A DNA stretch of 28,349 nucleotides, from positions 1 through 28,349 of the forward strand of contig DKYP01000138.1 in assembly GCA_002499945.1 (NCBI GenBank). Reading direction: 5' to 3'. This document shows positions 16,698 through 25,351 of the stretch, in pieces. This DNA comes from Lachnoclostridium sp. UBA7097 (GTDB lineage: Bacteria; Bacillota; Clostridia; Lachnospirales; Lachnospiraceae). The translations under genes were made by a program, and so were the position numbers. The notes beneath the pieces were generated by a model that was not told where the DNA came from, did not search any database, and saw nothing but the letters and a program-made list of their open reading frames with translations. Position 1 is the stretch's first letter. Every line of letters starts with the position of its first letter.

Positions 16698-19600
16698 ATG
16701 GCTAATGTTTATGAATATGACCAGATAAAATTTAAATACAAGCTGGACTATGACGGTTCGGTCACAGAACCAAATATATATCTTTGTAACAGGCAGCTTG
16801 GCAAAAAGGGGCAGGTTATTTATGAAGGCCTGTCCGTTACAGTTAATTTTGCATCTGCCAATGAATGTTCTTTCCAGTTCTTTAAATACCTTGGTTTTGG
16901 CGTGAACCCTTTATGGGGACAGTTAAAAGATACTTCTGTTATTTTAATAGAGGGTTTTGGGTATTTTGAGGTATCTGTACCTGGCACTGAAACAGACACA
17001 ATAGTAAAAAATGTTGAAGGGAAATCCCTCCAGGAAACTGAACTCGGGCAATGTTACTGTACACTGCAGATTAATACAGAAGATGACGTTGCAAGGACTG
17101 GTTATAATGCAGACTTCCCAACCCTCTTTTACCGTACAGACGGGCATACAGAAGCATCACTTTTACACAGGGTACTTACTTATGCCCCGCACTATTCCAT
17201 AGGGCATGTTGATGACAGCTTAAAACCCCTTAACCGTATATTCAGCTGTGAAAATACATCTGTATGGGACTTTCTAAACCAGGTATCAGAAGAGGTTGGA
17301 TGTATTTTTATATGTGACCCTTATTCAAGGACAATCAATGCCTTTGATTTGTCAGAGCACTGTAATAAATGTAACAGCAGGCATATTTTTGCAGGGGTAT
17401 GCCATGGCTGTAAGAGTACAGATATCGGGCAGGGGTATGGCAGGGATGTTTCATTGTACATTGATACAGAAAACCTTGCAGAAGAAATAACGCTTTCAGG
17501 GGACAAAGACAGCCTGAAAAACTGTTTCAAACTTGAAGGTGGTGATGACGTGCTTACCAACCGCATTGGTGAAAGGCTTCTCGGGAATACAAACTATATA
17601 TGGGCTTTTTCTGATGAAATGTATAATGAAATGTCAGATGCCCTGCGTACAAGATACATGGCTTATATTTCATATGCCAGCAGATTCCAGGATGAATTTA
17701 ATTCATTGTGGGCTGAAAGGGACAGGCTGGTTGATGATACACTGATGTGGGAACATACCAGATTCCCAGAACCGAGTGTCCAGAATTATACACCAGCAGA
17801 AGCATGGGGCATTGTTGCCAATAAAATTACTTATACCTGCATAAGCAGCAAATTTACAACACTGGACAGGCTTTCAGGGAATATTTTAAGCTATGTAAAA
17901 TTAGTGCTCCCTTCCGGGTATGGGTGCAGGTTCCAGATAAACAGTGATGGTACAGACAATTATGGATGTACTTATGTAAATGATGGCGGCATGGATGTCA
18001 TTAACACATGGTGGGGGTATCTTTATATTTACCTGAAAAACTGTATTGATGACAGCGGGAACGATATCCATTATTACAACACCGGGAGATGGCAGTTAAG
18101 TGTAAAACATGGGTATAATTCAACACCTGCCGGTGATGTTTTTGGGAATGATTACTTCCTCTACCTGAAACAGCAGCTTGACATTGCACTTGCAAGACTT
18201 GAAGTTGTAAAACCGCCAAAATATGATACAGATTATAAAGATGGTGTTTCAAACCATTTAAGTGACAGTGATTATTATAAAAATTATTTCAGGGAATATT
18301 CCATTGCACAGCTTTCATCATGGTGTGATGCATATGACAAGTGCAGCGTGGTAATTTACACCTTAAACCAGGATATTGTAAGCAGCAGCCACAAAACTTT
18401 TTACTATGCCATAAACAGCAGCGGTTTAAAATCATCTGAAACAATTTATGATGCCCTGTTGAAAAAGTATATGGATTTTAAAAATTATATAGAAACAGTT
18501 ATTAAGGAATACCAGGGATATGTAAAAAAAGATACTGACAGGATGAAAGCCATAGACATCAGGCTTGGTGAAATAAATGCTGCCTGTAACATTGAAAATT
18601 ACCTTGGAAAAACTTTATATAATGAACTTCTCTCCTTTAAACGTGAAGAAGTATACAGTAACCCGGATTTTATATCTGACGGGCTTGATGATGCACAGTT
18701 GATGGTGCGTATTGAAGAATTTATTGAAACAGCAAAAGAGGAACTTGCAAAAGCCTGCCACCTGCAGTATACCGCAACAGTGAAAATGGGAAACCTGCTG
18801 TCAGACCCGGGTTACAGGGATTATTATAAATATTTTGTACTTGGCAATTACATAAGGGCAAGGTTTGACGGCAGCCTTGTTAAAATGCGCCTTACTGGCA
18901 TAACTTTTGATTTTGATTCGGTTGAAAACATCAATGTGACATTTTCAGACATAATAACCGGCTCTTCCTTAAGCAGTTCTGTGGAAAAAGCACTGGCTGG
19001 TGCAAAGTCAATGGCTACAAGTTTTGGTTATATAAAACACCAGTCCACATCCAATGACAAAAGGCTGGATTATTTTAATACTATGTTTAAGGACGGGCTT
19101 AATGCAACAAAAATGCTGGTAATGAATGCAGACAACCTTTCCACTGTGATAGACACCCACGGGATACTGACAAGGCAGTATAATTATGATACTGGCAGCT
19201 ATGACCCGTGCCAGCTGCGTATTACAAACGGTACAATAGCATTCACTGATAATGGCTGGCAGACAATAAGTGCTGCATTTGGCAAAATAATCTGGAATAA
19301 CCAGGTGTGTTATGGCATTATTGCAGAAAAACTTATAGGGCAGGCCATAATCGGCAACACTTTTGAGATTAATAATGAATCAGGCACTTACACAATCAAT
19401 GATGACGGCTTTAAGATGGCAAACAACGGCAATTCAATTTCATTAAATGCAAAGGGCTGCTCTTTCATTATTGAAAAACAGGGGGAAAAGGTACTGTCTT
19501 TTACACCAGAAGAAGGGTTATACGTTTCTGGTAAAATCAGGGGCGGGAGCATTAACATAAATGACAAGTTCATTGTGGATGAAGACGGGAATGTAACAGC

Positions 19601-20627
19601 AGCAAACGGGAATTTCAGCGGCAAGGTCACAGACAGCACAGTAAACATAAAAGATAACCTGGTAATTGATGAAAACGGCAGGATAACAGCAAAAAACGGG
19701 AAAATTGCAGGATGGGAGTTTTATACTGACGGGTACAGCAATTACCTTGACGGGAAAGACATGGTGGACTGGCTGTATTCAAAGAACCAGTTAAACATAC
19801 ATGGCAATAACGTATATATATCAGCAGATGAAGACGGTGCTGTTTATCTGTCAGGGAAAGTATACATAAACGGGAAACTTGTTGATTTTTCTGGCAGCGG
19901 AGGCACTGGCGGGACTGGTGGTGGTGATGATGGTACCGGTTCCATGAAAGCAAAAATAACCAGCACAGGTACAGGCAGTGCAGACGGTGCAGGGACAGCT
20001 TATTTTAATTTCCTTGTAGAAAATATACCATCTGGTGCAGGGTATTTAACATTCAGGTATGGTTTTGACGGGACAAATTATGACAGGCTTGCAGAAGACA
20101 ACATTAATACCAGCGGGAATACAACATTTGAAGGGATAATAAATACTTCAGGTACAGCCAGCCCGTCCAGCATGGTATATTATTTTGAAGTTAAAGCATA
20201 TACGGTTTCTGGCAGCCTCCTCGCAACGGCATATGCAGACAGCGGTACAGGCCCTGGGGAAACAGAAGACCCTGGCAATGACAGCCATACACCCCCTGCA
20301 ATAACAGATTTCATACAGGGGTTCCACACAGTTTCTGACATAACGTTCCATTTTACACTGCCAAATGATACATACTACAAGGTAATGAAACTGTATTACC
20401 TTGAAATTCCCGGCGAAGACGAAAATATCACGGATGAAAAAATAATATCAGAAGGAAAAACAGTCCCATATATGATACAGGAGAATGCATATGGTTATGT
20501 GGCAAACCTTGTACTTACACAGGACATGCTTGTACCAGGGCAATGGTACTGTGCTGCTGTAACTTTACTTAAAGACAAAAATTCCCAGACAACATTTTTA
20601 TCAAATATTATTAAATTTATTGGATAA
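16698..20627 (+). CDS. Tail-associated (Tal/tail-tip) protein with FN3-like C-terminus, 1309 aa
   Basis: The ATG follows AAAGGAT. The first 350 residues resemble the prophage tail-tip (gp44-like) hub fold. A CxxCx9CxxC zinc-ribbon-like insert lies at residues 222-238 (C222, C225, C235, C238). A long middle region includes coiled-coil helices (about 540-700). From about 850 the protein becomes a stacked-strand fibre with repeats such as INDKFIVDEDGNVTAANGNF and IKDNLVIDENGRITAKNGKI (near 950-1000). A Gly-rich linker (about 1066-1083) leads to two beta-sandwich, FN3-like domains. It probably forms the trimeric tail tip and carries the downstream fibres. I see no peptidase or muramidase active site. 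The VYINGKLVDFSG strand end recurs in the C-terminus of the BppU-like protein. Confidence 0.85.
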   Translation: MANVYEYDQIKFKYKLDYDGSVTEPNIYLCNRQLGKKGQVIYEGLSVTVNFASANECSFQFFKYLGFGVNPLWGQLKDTSVILIEGFGYFEVSVPGTETDTIVKNVEGKSLQETELGQCYCTLQINTEDDVARTGYNADFPTLFYRTDGHTEASLLHRVLTYAPHYSIGHVDDSLKPLNRIFSCENTSVWDFLNQVSEEVGCIFICDPYSRTINAFDLSEHCNKCNSRHIFAGVCHGCKSTDIGQGYGRDVSLYIDTENLAEEITLSGDKDSLKNCFKLEGGDDVLTNRIGERLLGNTNYIWAFSDEMYNEMSDALRTRYMAYISYASRFQDEFNSLWAERDRLVDDTLMWEHTRFPEPSVQNYTPAEAWGIVANKITYTCISSKFTTLDRLSGNILSYVKLVLPSGYGCRFQINSDGTDNYGCTYVNDGGMDVINTWWGYLYIYLKNCIDDSGNDIHYYNTGRWQLSVKHGYNSTPAGDVFGNDYFLYLKQQLDIALARLEVVKPPKYDTDYKDGVSNHLSDSDYYKNYFREYSIAQLSSWCDAYDKCSVVIYTLNQDIVSSSHKTFYYAINSSGLKSSETIYDALLKKYMDFKNYIETVIKEYQGYVKKDTDRMKAIDIRLGEINAACNIENYLGKTLYNELLSFKREEVYSNPDFISDGLDDAQLMVRIEEFIETAKEELAKACHLQYTATVKMGNLLSDPGYRDYYKYFVLGNYIRARFDGSLVKMRLTGITFDFDSVENINVTFSDIITGSSLSSSVEKALAGAKSMATSFGYIKHQSTSNDKRLDYFNTMFKDGLNATKMLVMNADNLSTVIDTHGILTRQYNYDTGSYDPCQLRITNGTIAFTDNGWQTISAAFGKIIWNNQVCYGIIAEKLIGQAIIGNTFEINNESGTYTINDDGFKMANNGNSISLNAKGCSFIIEKQGEKVLSFTPEEGLYVSGKIRGGSININDKFIVDEDGNVTAANGNFSGKVTDSTVNIKDNLVIDENGRITAKNGKIAGWEFYTDGYSNYLDGKDMVDWLYSKNQLNIHGNNVYISADEDGAVYLSGKVYINGKLVDFSGSGGTGGTGGGDDGTGSMKAKITSTGTGSADGAGTAYFNFLVENIPSGAGYLTFRYGFDGTNYDRLAEDNINTSGNTTFEGIINTSGTASPSSMVYYFEVKAYTVSGSLLATAYADSGTGPGETEDPGNDSHTPPAITDFIQGFHTVSDITFHFTLPNDTYYKVMKLYYLEIPGEDENITDEKIISEGKTVPYMIQENAYGYVANLVLTQDMLVPGQWYCAAVTLLKDKNSQTTFLSNIIKFIG

Positions 20628-20645
20628 GCAAAGGAGAACCAAATT

Positions 20646-20882
20646 ATGGACAAACCAGTACAGTTAGTTATCGCTGATTTAAAATCAGGTTTAAGCAACG
20701 TTTTAAACAATGCACAGCTTCCAATGGTATGCATCACACCAGTGGTAAAAGAATTATATGAAAACTGCATGTTGATTGAAAGGGAACAGTACATGCAGGC
20801 AAAAGAAGGGTATGAGAAAAACCTGGAAGCAGAAAACAATAAAAACAGCCAGGAAGGCAAGGATATACAGAAACCAAAATAA
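20646..20882 (+). CDS. Small tail-module protein, 78 aa, unknown function
   Basis: ATG follows AAAGGAG by nine bases and the gene starts 18 bases after the Tal stop. The product has an amphipathic N-terminal half (VQLVIADLKSGLSNVLNNAQ, then PMVCITPVVKELYENC) and a charged, disordered C-terminus rich in Glu, Lys and Asn. Proteins of this type are frequent between tail-tip and baseplate genes of clostridial phages, but I cannot name a function. A strong hairpin with a T-run follows. Confidence 0.65.
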   Translation: MDKPVQLVIADLKSGLSNVLNNAQLPMVCITPVVKELYENCMLIEREQYMQAKEGYEKNLEAENNKNSQEGKDIQKPK

Positions 20883-20908
20883 GACTTTAAATGTTTATGG
20901 CATATTGC

Positions 20909-20932
20909 GGGCAGGGTAAAACCTGCCCTTTT
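20909..20932 (+). terminator. Intrinsic terminator between small protein and BppU-like gene
   Basis: GGGCAGG (20909-20915) and CCTGCCC (20922-20928) form a perfect seven-pair stem with a six-base loop, followed by TTTT. It has the same GGGCAGG core as the terminators at 4239 and 15366. Confidence 0.75.
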
Positions 20933-20958
20933 ATATCCCAAAAAGGAGGTATGGGGAA

Positions 20959-22332
20959 TTGTTAAACACCATAACCCATGAAATAGACTTAAACATGTCA
21001 CAGCCAAACAACTTCCAGTATGTGCATGTAATGCAGAATGATTATGATGCAGAATATATAAAATGTACCCTGTATGACGGGAATGGCCCCTACACTGTTT
21101 CCTGCCCCAGGGACAGCATAACAGTCAGATGCCAGCTCCCCAATGGAAGGGAAACTGAAGATGTGGTCGAAAGCACATCCGGGAACACTGTCACTTTTAA
21201 AGTGTCCGGCAAAATGACACAGGTTAAAGGGAATGTCCTTGCTGCATTAAGTTTGTTTGACACAAACGGAAGGAAATCCCCCTTCCCTTTTGTAATAAAA
21301 GTCATTGGCGCACCAGAAGGGGTGACTGATGATGACATAATGTATGGCAAACTTGCAAAATATTATGCAGACCTTTCAAAGTCATATGCTGTTGGTACAG
21401 GTAATGAAGTGCGTGATGGTGACGCAACAGACAACAGTAAATATTACTGTGAAAAATCTGCAGGACATGCCAGGGAAGCAGCTGAAACTGCTTCAAATGT
21501 AAAAGACAGTGAACTGTCTGCTTCAAAACATGACAGTAATGCAGGCAAAAGTGCAAAAGAAGCGGCAGACAGCGCAAAAGAAGCAGCAGACAGCGCAAAG
21601 AAGGCAGCACAAAGTGAAAAAAATGCAGCAGACAGTGCAGATAAATCTGCACAGAACAATAAAGACAGCAAAAAGTATGCAGACCTTTCAAAGTCATATG
21701 CTGTTGGCACAGGCAATGAAATACGCAGCGGGGATGCAACAGACAACAGCAGGTATTACTGGACACTGGTGAAAAATGCCATAGACAGCGGGCAGCTTGC
21801 AGAATTTGAATATTTTGAAACTTATGCAGATTTTGAAAAAGCTTTGCAGAATAATGAAATAAGGGAAGACATGCTTGCTGTAATAAAAGAAAATATTTAC
21901 AAACTTTCTGGTACTGGCAGCAATGACATACAGATAGATGCTTCTCTTTCAGACAAGAGTGAAAACGCAGTCCAGAACAAAGCCATAACAGCTGCAATAA
22001 ATAAGATTGAAACACAGGTTGAATCACTTATAAAAGAGCTGGCTGCCTTAAAAGAAAGCATCCCGGAAAACCCTGGAGGAAGCAGTGCCAGCATTGACAC
22101 TGCCCAGTGGACATTCAGCTGCAGCGGGGAACAGAATTTCCTTACAGGCGGGAGCAGCCAGAATTTCATAACATCAGAAGGCAGCCTTGAAATGGTTTCC
22201 CATAAAAATGCTGCTGTGTATGGTACAGACAAAGTTGAAATTGCTGGCAGGGAAATATACATTACAGGTAACAACAACGGTGATATCCGCCTTGACGGCA
22301 ATGTATATGTGAATGGAAAGCTTATTACATAA
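20959..22332 (+). CDS. BppU-like baseplate/fibre protein with Ala-rich coiled coil, 457 aa
   Basis: The TTG start at 20959 has AAAAGGAGGT eight bases upstream; the ATG at 20951 is out of frame. Residues 1-125 (HEIDLNMSQPNN..., IKCTLYDGNGPYTVSCPRDS..., GNVLAALSLFDTNGRKSPFP) match the N-terminal BppU domain that plugs fibres into the baseplate. Next come two copies of an YADLSKSYAVGTGNE-type module (about 134 and 240) flanking an Ala/Ser/Lys coiled coil (EAADSAKEAADSAKKAAQSE). A short beta-fibre then ends DIRLDGNVYVNGKLIT. The SKSYAVG module occurs again in the small protein at 27804. Probable role: the adaptor joining baseplate and receptor-binding parts. Confidence 0.75.
   Translation: MLNTITHEIDLNMSQPNNFQYVHVMQNDYDAEYIKCTLYDGNGPYTVSCPRDSITVRCQLPNGRETEDVVESTSGNTVTFKVSGKMTQVKGNVLAALSLFDTNGRKSPFPFVIKVIGAPEGVTDDDIMYGKLAKYYADLSKSYAVGTGNEVRDGDATDNSKYYCEKSAGHAREAAETASNVKDSELSASKHDSNAGKSAKEAADSAKEAADSAKKAAQSEKNAADSADKSAQNNKDSKKYADLSKSYAVGTGNEIRSGDATDNSRYYWTLVKNAIDSGQLAEFEYFETYADFEKALQNNEIREDMLAVIKENIYKLSGTGSNDIQIDASLSDKSENAVQNKAITAAINKIETQVESLIKELAALKESIPENPGGSSASIDTAQWTFSCSGEQNFLTGGSSQNFITSEGSLEMVSHKNAAVYGTDKVEIAGREIYITGNNNGDIRLDGNVYVNGKLIT
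21364..21395 (+). repeat. Direct repeat copy 1 inside BppU-like gene (copy 2 at 21676-21707)
   Basis: A 32-base segment encoding YADLSKSYAVG is identical at 21364-21395 and 21676-21707, 312 bases apart and in the same frame. Similarity continues for about 50 bases further (GTGNE, then TDNS.YY). Recombination between the copies would delete the coiled coil in frame, removing 104 codons. Confidence 0.85.
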
Positions 22333-22346
22333 ATGAGGTATTGTGT

Positions 22347-23891
22347 ATGATAATTTATTTGGACAAAAATAAAAAACCTAATGTTGTATGTGATGGTGAC
22401 AGCGTTTTAACAGATATCCTTGAAGGTGAAAACATTGTTATAGAGCGTGACCTGGAAAATAAAACAATCACCATCAGTTCAGATGCCAGAAAAAATATAA
22501 TGGAAAGCATAAAAGCTGGTGAAAATATTTCAGTCACATGTGACAAAGACAAAAAAACTGTAACCATCAGTTCAGATGCAAGGAATGATATCTTTAACAG
22601 TATCAAAGCTGGTGAAAATGTTACCATCACACATGATAAAACAAACAAAACCATTACAATAAATTCTGATGCAAAGAATGAAATAATGAACAGCATCAGG
22701 GCTGGTGACAATATTGTAATTATGGATGACGGTTCTGGCGGTGTGATAGTCAATGCACTGCTGGACATACTAGATAAAAACCCCTCAAACCCTAAGCCTG
22801 GATATATGTGGATTTTAAACAACGGAGGCAAAAACCCTGGCAATACAGGAGAAGATACTGGCAGTGGTGAAGGCGGGACAGGAGGGAATACCGGAGGGGG
22901 TATATCTGTAACAGACGGCACATTTGCCTGTTTTGACGGATATGGTAATTTCTACTGTTCAGAAGATGGCGGCGTTTCATGGCAGAAGCGTGGGAAAATA
23001 GAATGTGACAGCGGTGTTTACCCTGTTGCTGGCATTGCCCTTGGAGGGGGCACAATGGTTTCTGCTGCAGGTTCACAGCTGTATTATTCAAATGATGGCG
23101 GCAGTACATGGGACAGGTGCACACAGTCTGTTTATTCATATATACGTGGCATAGAATATATCAATGGCAGGTTTTATGCCTGCTGTGGTTCTGCAACTGC
23201 CACAACACATGCGCCGTCTGTGCTCATGGTTTCAAACAATGGCATTACATGGAAAACAGCTTTACAGAAATATAACACTTCCAGGTATGCGTTTGAAAAA
23301 ATCCAGTATATAAACAACGCATATTTTCTTTTTGCCGCAAATATGCTTGGCGGGGGAAGCAGGATACTGTATTCTGCAAATGGAAGCACATGGACAGATA
23401 ATGATAATAATACTTATACACTGTTCCCAAAAATTATTTATAATGGCACAGTTTATATTGCTGCTGTAAACAATACATTTGAAATATATACATCCCCTGA
23501 TGGCAAAAGCTGGGAGCTGTCTGGCGGAAAAATAGTTAAAGAAAGCCCTGGCAGCAGTTCATGGATGACCGGCCTGGAAAAAATTGGTGAAAAATTTTAT
23601 GCTGTTATCAGCAACAAATGGGATACTTCCGTTTTTGGCAGGGCTATAAGTTCTTATAACGGGCTGGAATGGGGGAATATTGATGCAGGTGATGAAACAA
23701 CAGCAATCACTATGGATATTTCAAACGGTTTCTGCAGGCATAACGGCAGGACATACCATTTAGGCAGTGATGGCGGGCTGGAATCTTCTGGAGGGTTTGC
23801 ACCCTGGGAAACCACCGGGACAGTACCGCTTGAAGACCCTGGCAATGCCCCTGTATCCTGTTTTTCAATCCTGCAGCAACAGCCTGCATAA
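22347..23891 (+). CDS. Tail fibre with four 31-residue repeats and Asp-box (BNR) propeller, 514 aa
   Basis: I take the ATG at 22347 over the TTG at 22341 because of spacing from the ATGAGGT site. Residues 26-135 hold four repeats with a 31-residue period (for example IKAGENISVTCDKDKKTVTI), typical of trimeric beta-fibre shafts. A Gly/Pro-rich linker follows (160-186). Then come six Asp-box motifs: SEDGGVSW (205), SNDGGSTW (248), SNNGITW (296), SANGSTW (343), SPDGKSW (383) and SYNGLEW (436). Six such turns at about 45-residue spacing predict a six-bladed, sialidase-like beta-propeller. The catalytic Arg triad and Tyr of true sialidases cannot be assigned by eye, so glycan binding is likelier than cleavage. 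Probable receptor-binding protein. Confidence 0.75.
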   Translation: MIIYLDKNKKPNVVCDGDSVLTDILEGENIVIERDLENKTITISSDARKNIMESIKAGENISVTCDKDKKTVTISSDARNDIFNSIKAGENVTITHDKTNKTITINSDAKNEIMNSIRAGDNIVIMDDGSGGVIVNALLDILDKNPSNPKPGYMWILNNGGKNPGNTGEDTGSGEGGTGGNTGGGISVTDGTFACFDGYGNFYCSEDGGVSWQKRGKIECDSGVYPVAGIALGGGTMVSAAGSQLYYSNDGGSTWDRCTQSVYSYIRGIEYINGRFYACCGSATATTHAPSVLMVSNNGITWKTALQKYNTSRYAFEKIQYINNAYFLFAANMLGGGSRILYSANGSTWTDNDNNTYTLFPKIIYNGTVYIAAVNNTFEIYTSPDGKSWELSGGKIVKESPGSSSWMTGLEKIGEKFYAVISNKWDTSVFGRAISSYNGLEWGNIDAGDETTAITMDISNGFCRHNGRTYHLGSDGGLESSGGFAPWETTGTVPLEDPGNAPVSCFSILQQQPA

Positions 23892-23920
23892 ATGTCTTTT
23901 ATGTATATGGAAGGAGGTGT

Positions 23921-25351
23921 ATGTGTCTGGCAGTAACAGTTTTACAGCCAGGGTCTGTATATGCAGACCTGGAAGATGACACCACTTATATTTTAAAATG
24001 GGAAAATGACATAAGCGGGCAGTATGCTTATGAAATAATGTATAAATTAAAAAAATCTGCGGACTGGTCAACACTCGGGATAAACAGTTCCACAGGCACG
24101 TCATTTGATTTAAGGGAAATATACAATGTTACAGGGCTTGATATCCATGAACTCCATTACAGGGTCATGGTTTATTTTAAAAATGAAGGGCTGGAAGGCA
24201 AAGAATGCAGCAGCACATTTTCAATCATATTTAAAAACAGGATAACAGCATACCTTGGCACATATGACGGGAGCTCCATCTCCCACTACCCTGCCTTTGA
24301 CAAAATAAACAGCACAGATATAGAAACAATGGATGCTGCTGTAAACAACGGCATAAAACATTTCCCTCTTGTGGATGAAGATTCACCGTTAAACAGCCAT
24401 TTAAAAGTAAGGACAGAAAAAAGTATCAAAAGTGTTGCCTCACAGTATGCAAAGTTCAGGCGGTCTAATATATACGGGCATGGGGAGTTTAATAAATATG
24501 TACAGCAGAAATACCAGTATACAGATTATGTTTACAGGAATGATGCCTATGATTACCCTTACCAGTATGGTTACACAGGTTATAACAGCGGCACATATAA
24601 TTACTCATACACAGAACCTTACAGCCGTGCAGATTATTCTGTCGGGAGTTCACCATATTACAAACCTGTTTCTTACATCTATGCCGGTTATTCTTCAGGG
24701 ACATATTACTATAATGATACATCTTCTTATGAACGTACTTTATCTGCTTATGATAAAACTTACCTTTATTATTACAGGGAATCATACAGTTATGGACGCT
24801 ATTATTATAATAGAGGCTATAATTACTACTACCGGGGTTCATATTATTATAGAACTTTTTATAATGTTATACATGCTGGTTATTACTTAGTCTATATACA
24901 AAATGGAAGATATCTTTCAAGGCCAGTCCCACGTGATTATTACTGGAAAACTCGTTATTATTATATTTCAAATAATACAAGGGGCTATGGATATTATAAA
25001 CACTTGTCTTATGCCTATACCTACAAGGATACTAGCGGGTACAGGTATTACAGGTACTCCTATAATGGCTATGCTTACAGGTATTACAGGGCTTACGGGC
25101 ACTATTATTATATATCTTCTTATGCATGTGGCTACAAATATACAACAGAATACGAATATTACAATTACATCTCATCTTATTCATACCTTTATAAATATGC
25201 TTACGGGGATAAGCCTTATAATTATGCTGTCACGAATTATGGATACAAATACTTAACTGGTTACAGAAATAACAGTTATGAAGTACCTGTATATGGTGAT
25301 AATTCATATTCTTACAGGTACTATACAACAAATAAACAGGAGGCTTCTTAA
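23921..25351 (+). CDS. Tail appendage protein with extreme Tyr-rich C-terminal domain, 476 aa
   Basis: The N-terminal roughly 105 residues look like an FN3-type beta-sandwich (TTYILKWENDISGQYAYEIM and HELHYRVMVYFKNEG). A linker follows (about 106-182). From residue 181 to 476 the chain is almost only Tyr, Ser, Gly, Asn and Arg: I count 96 Tyr (one third), 20 Arg and a single Cys (C403), with runs such as RGSYYYRTFY and YRYYRYSYNGYAYRYYRAYG. Both TAT and TAC are used, so this is not simple DNA slippage. AGGAGG ends only three bases before the ATG, which is unusually close; CTG at 23927 would have ideal spacing, so the start is uncertain. The TAA stop overlaps the start of the radical SAM gene (TAATG). 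The domain is the likely substrate of the three following enzymes (inference). I do not recognise a named family. Confidence 0.8.
   Translation: MCLAVTVLQPGSVYADLEDDTTYILKWENDISGQYAYEIMYKLKKSADWSTLGINSSTGTSFDLREIYNVTGLDIHELHYRVMVYFKNEGLEGKECSSTFSIIFKNRITAYLGTYDGSSISHYPAFDKINSTDIETMDAAVNNGIKHFPLVDEDSPLNSHLKVRTEKSIKSVASQYAKFRRSNIYGHGEFNKYVQQKYQYTDYVYRNDAYDYPYQYGYTGYNSGTYNYSYTEPYSRADYSVGSSPYYKPVSYIYAGYSSGTYYYNDTSSYERTLSAYDKTYLYYYRESYSYGRYYYNRGYNYYYRGSYYYRTFYNVIHAGYYLVYIQNGRYLSRPVPRDYYWKTRYYYISNNTRGYGYYKHLSYAYTYKDTSGYRYYRYSYNGYAYRYYRAYGHYYYISSYACGYKYTTEYEYYNYISSYSYLYKYAYGDKPYNYAVTNYGYKYLTGYRNNSYEVPVYGDNSYSYRYYTTNKQEAS

Noticed and set aside
24432..25256. Long open frames (His/Ile/Thr-rich) in another forward frame across the Tyr-rich region
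   Set aside because: They are the +1 shadow of TAT/TAC codons, lack ribosome sites, and the Tyr frame is continuous with a normal FN3-like N-terminus and ends in a coupled overlap with the next gene.
23921..25351. Diversity-generating retroelement target
   Set aside because: A Tyr/Asn-rich variable region could suggest adenine mutagenesis, but there is no reverse transcriptase gene and no template repeat in the window.
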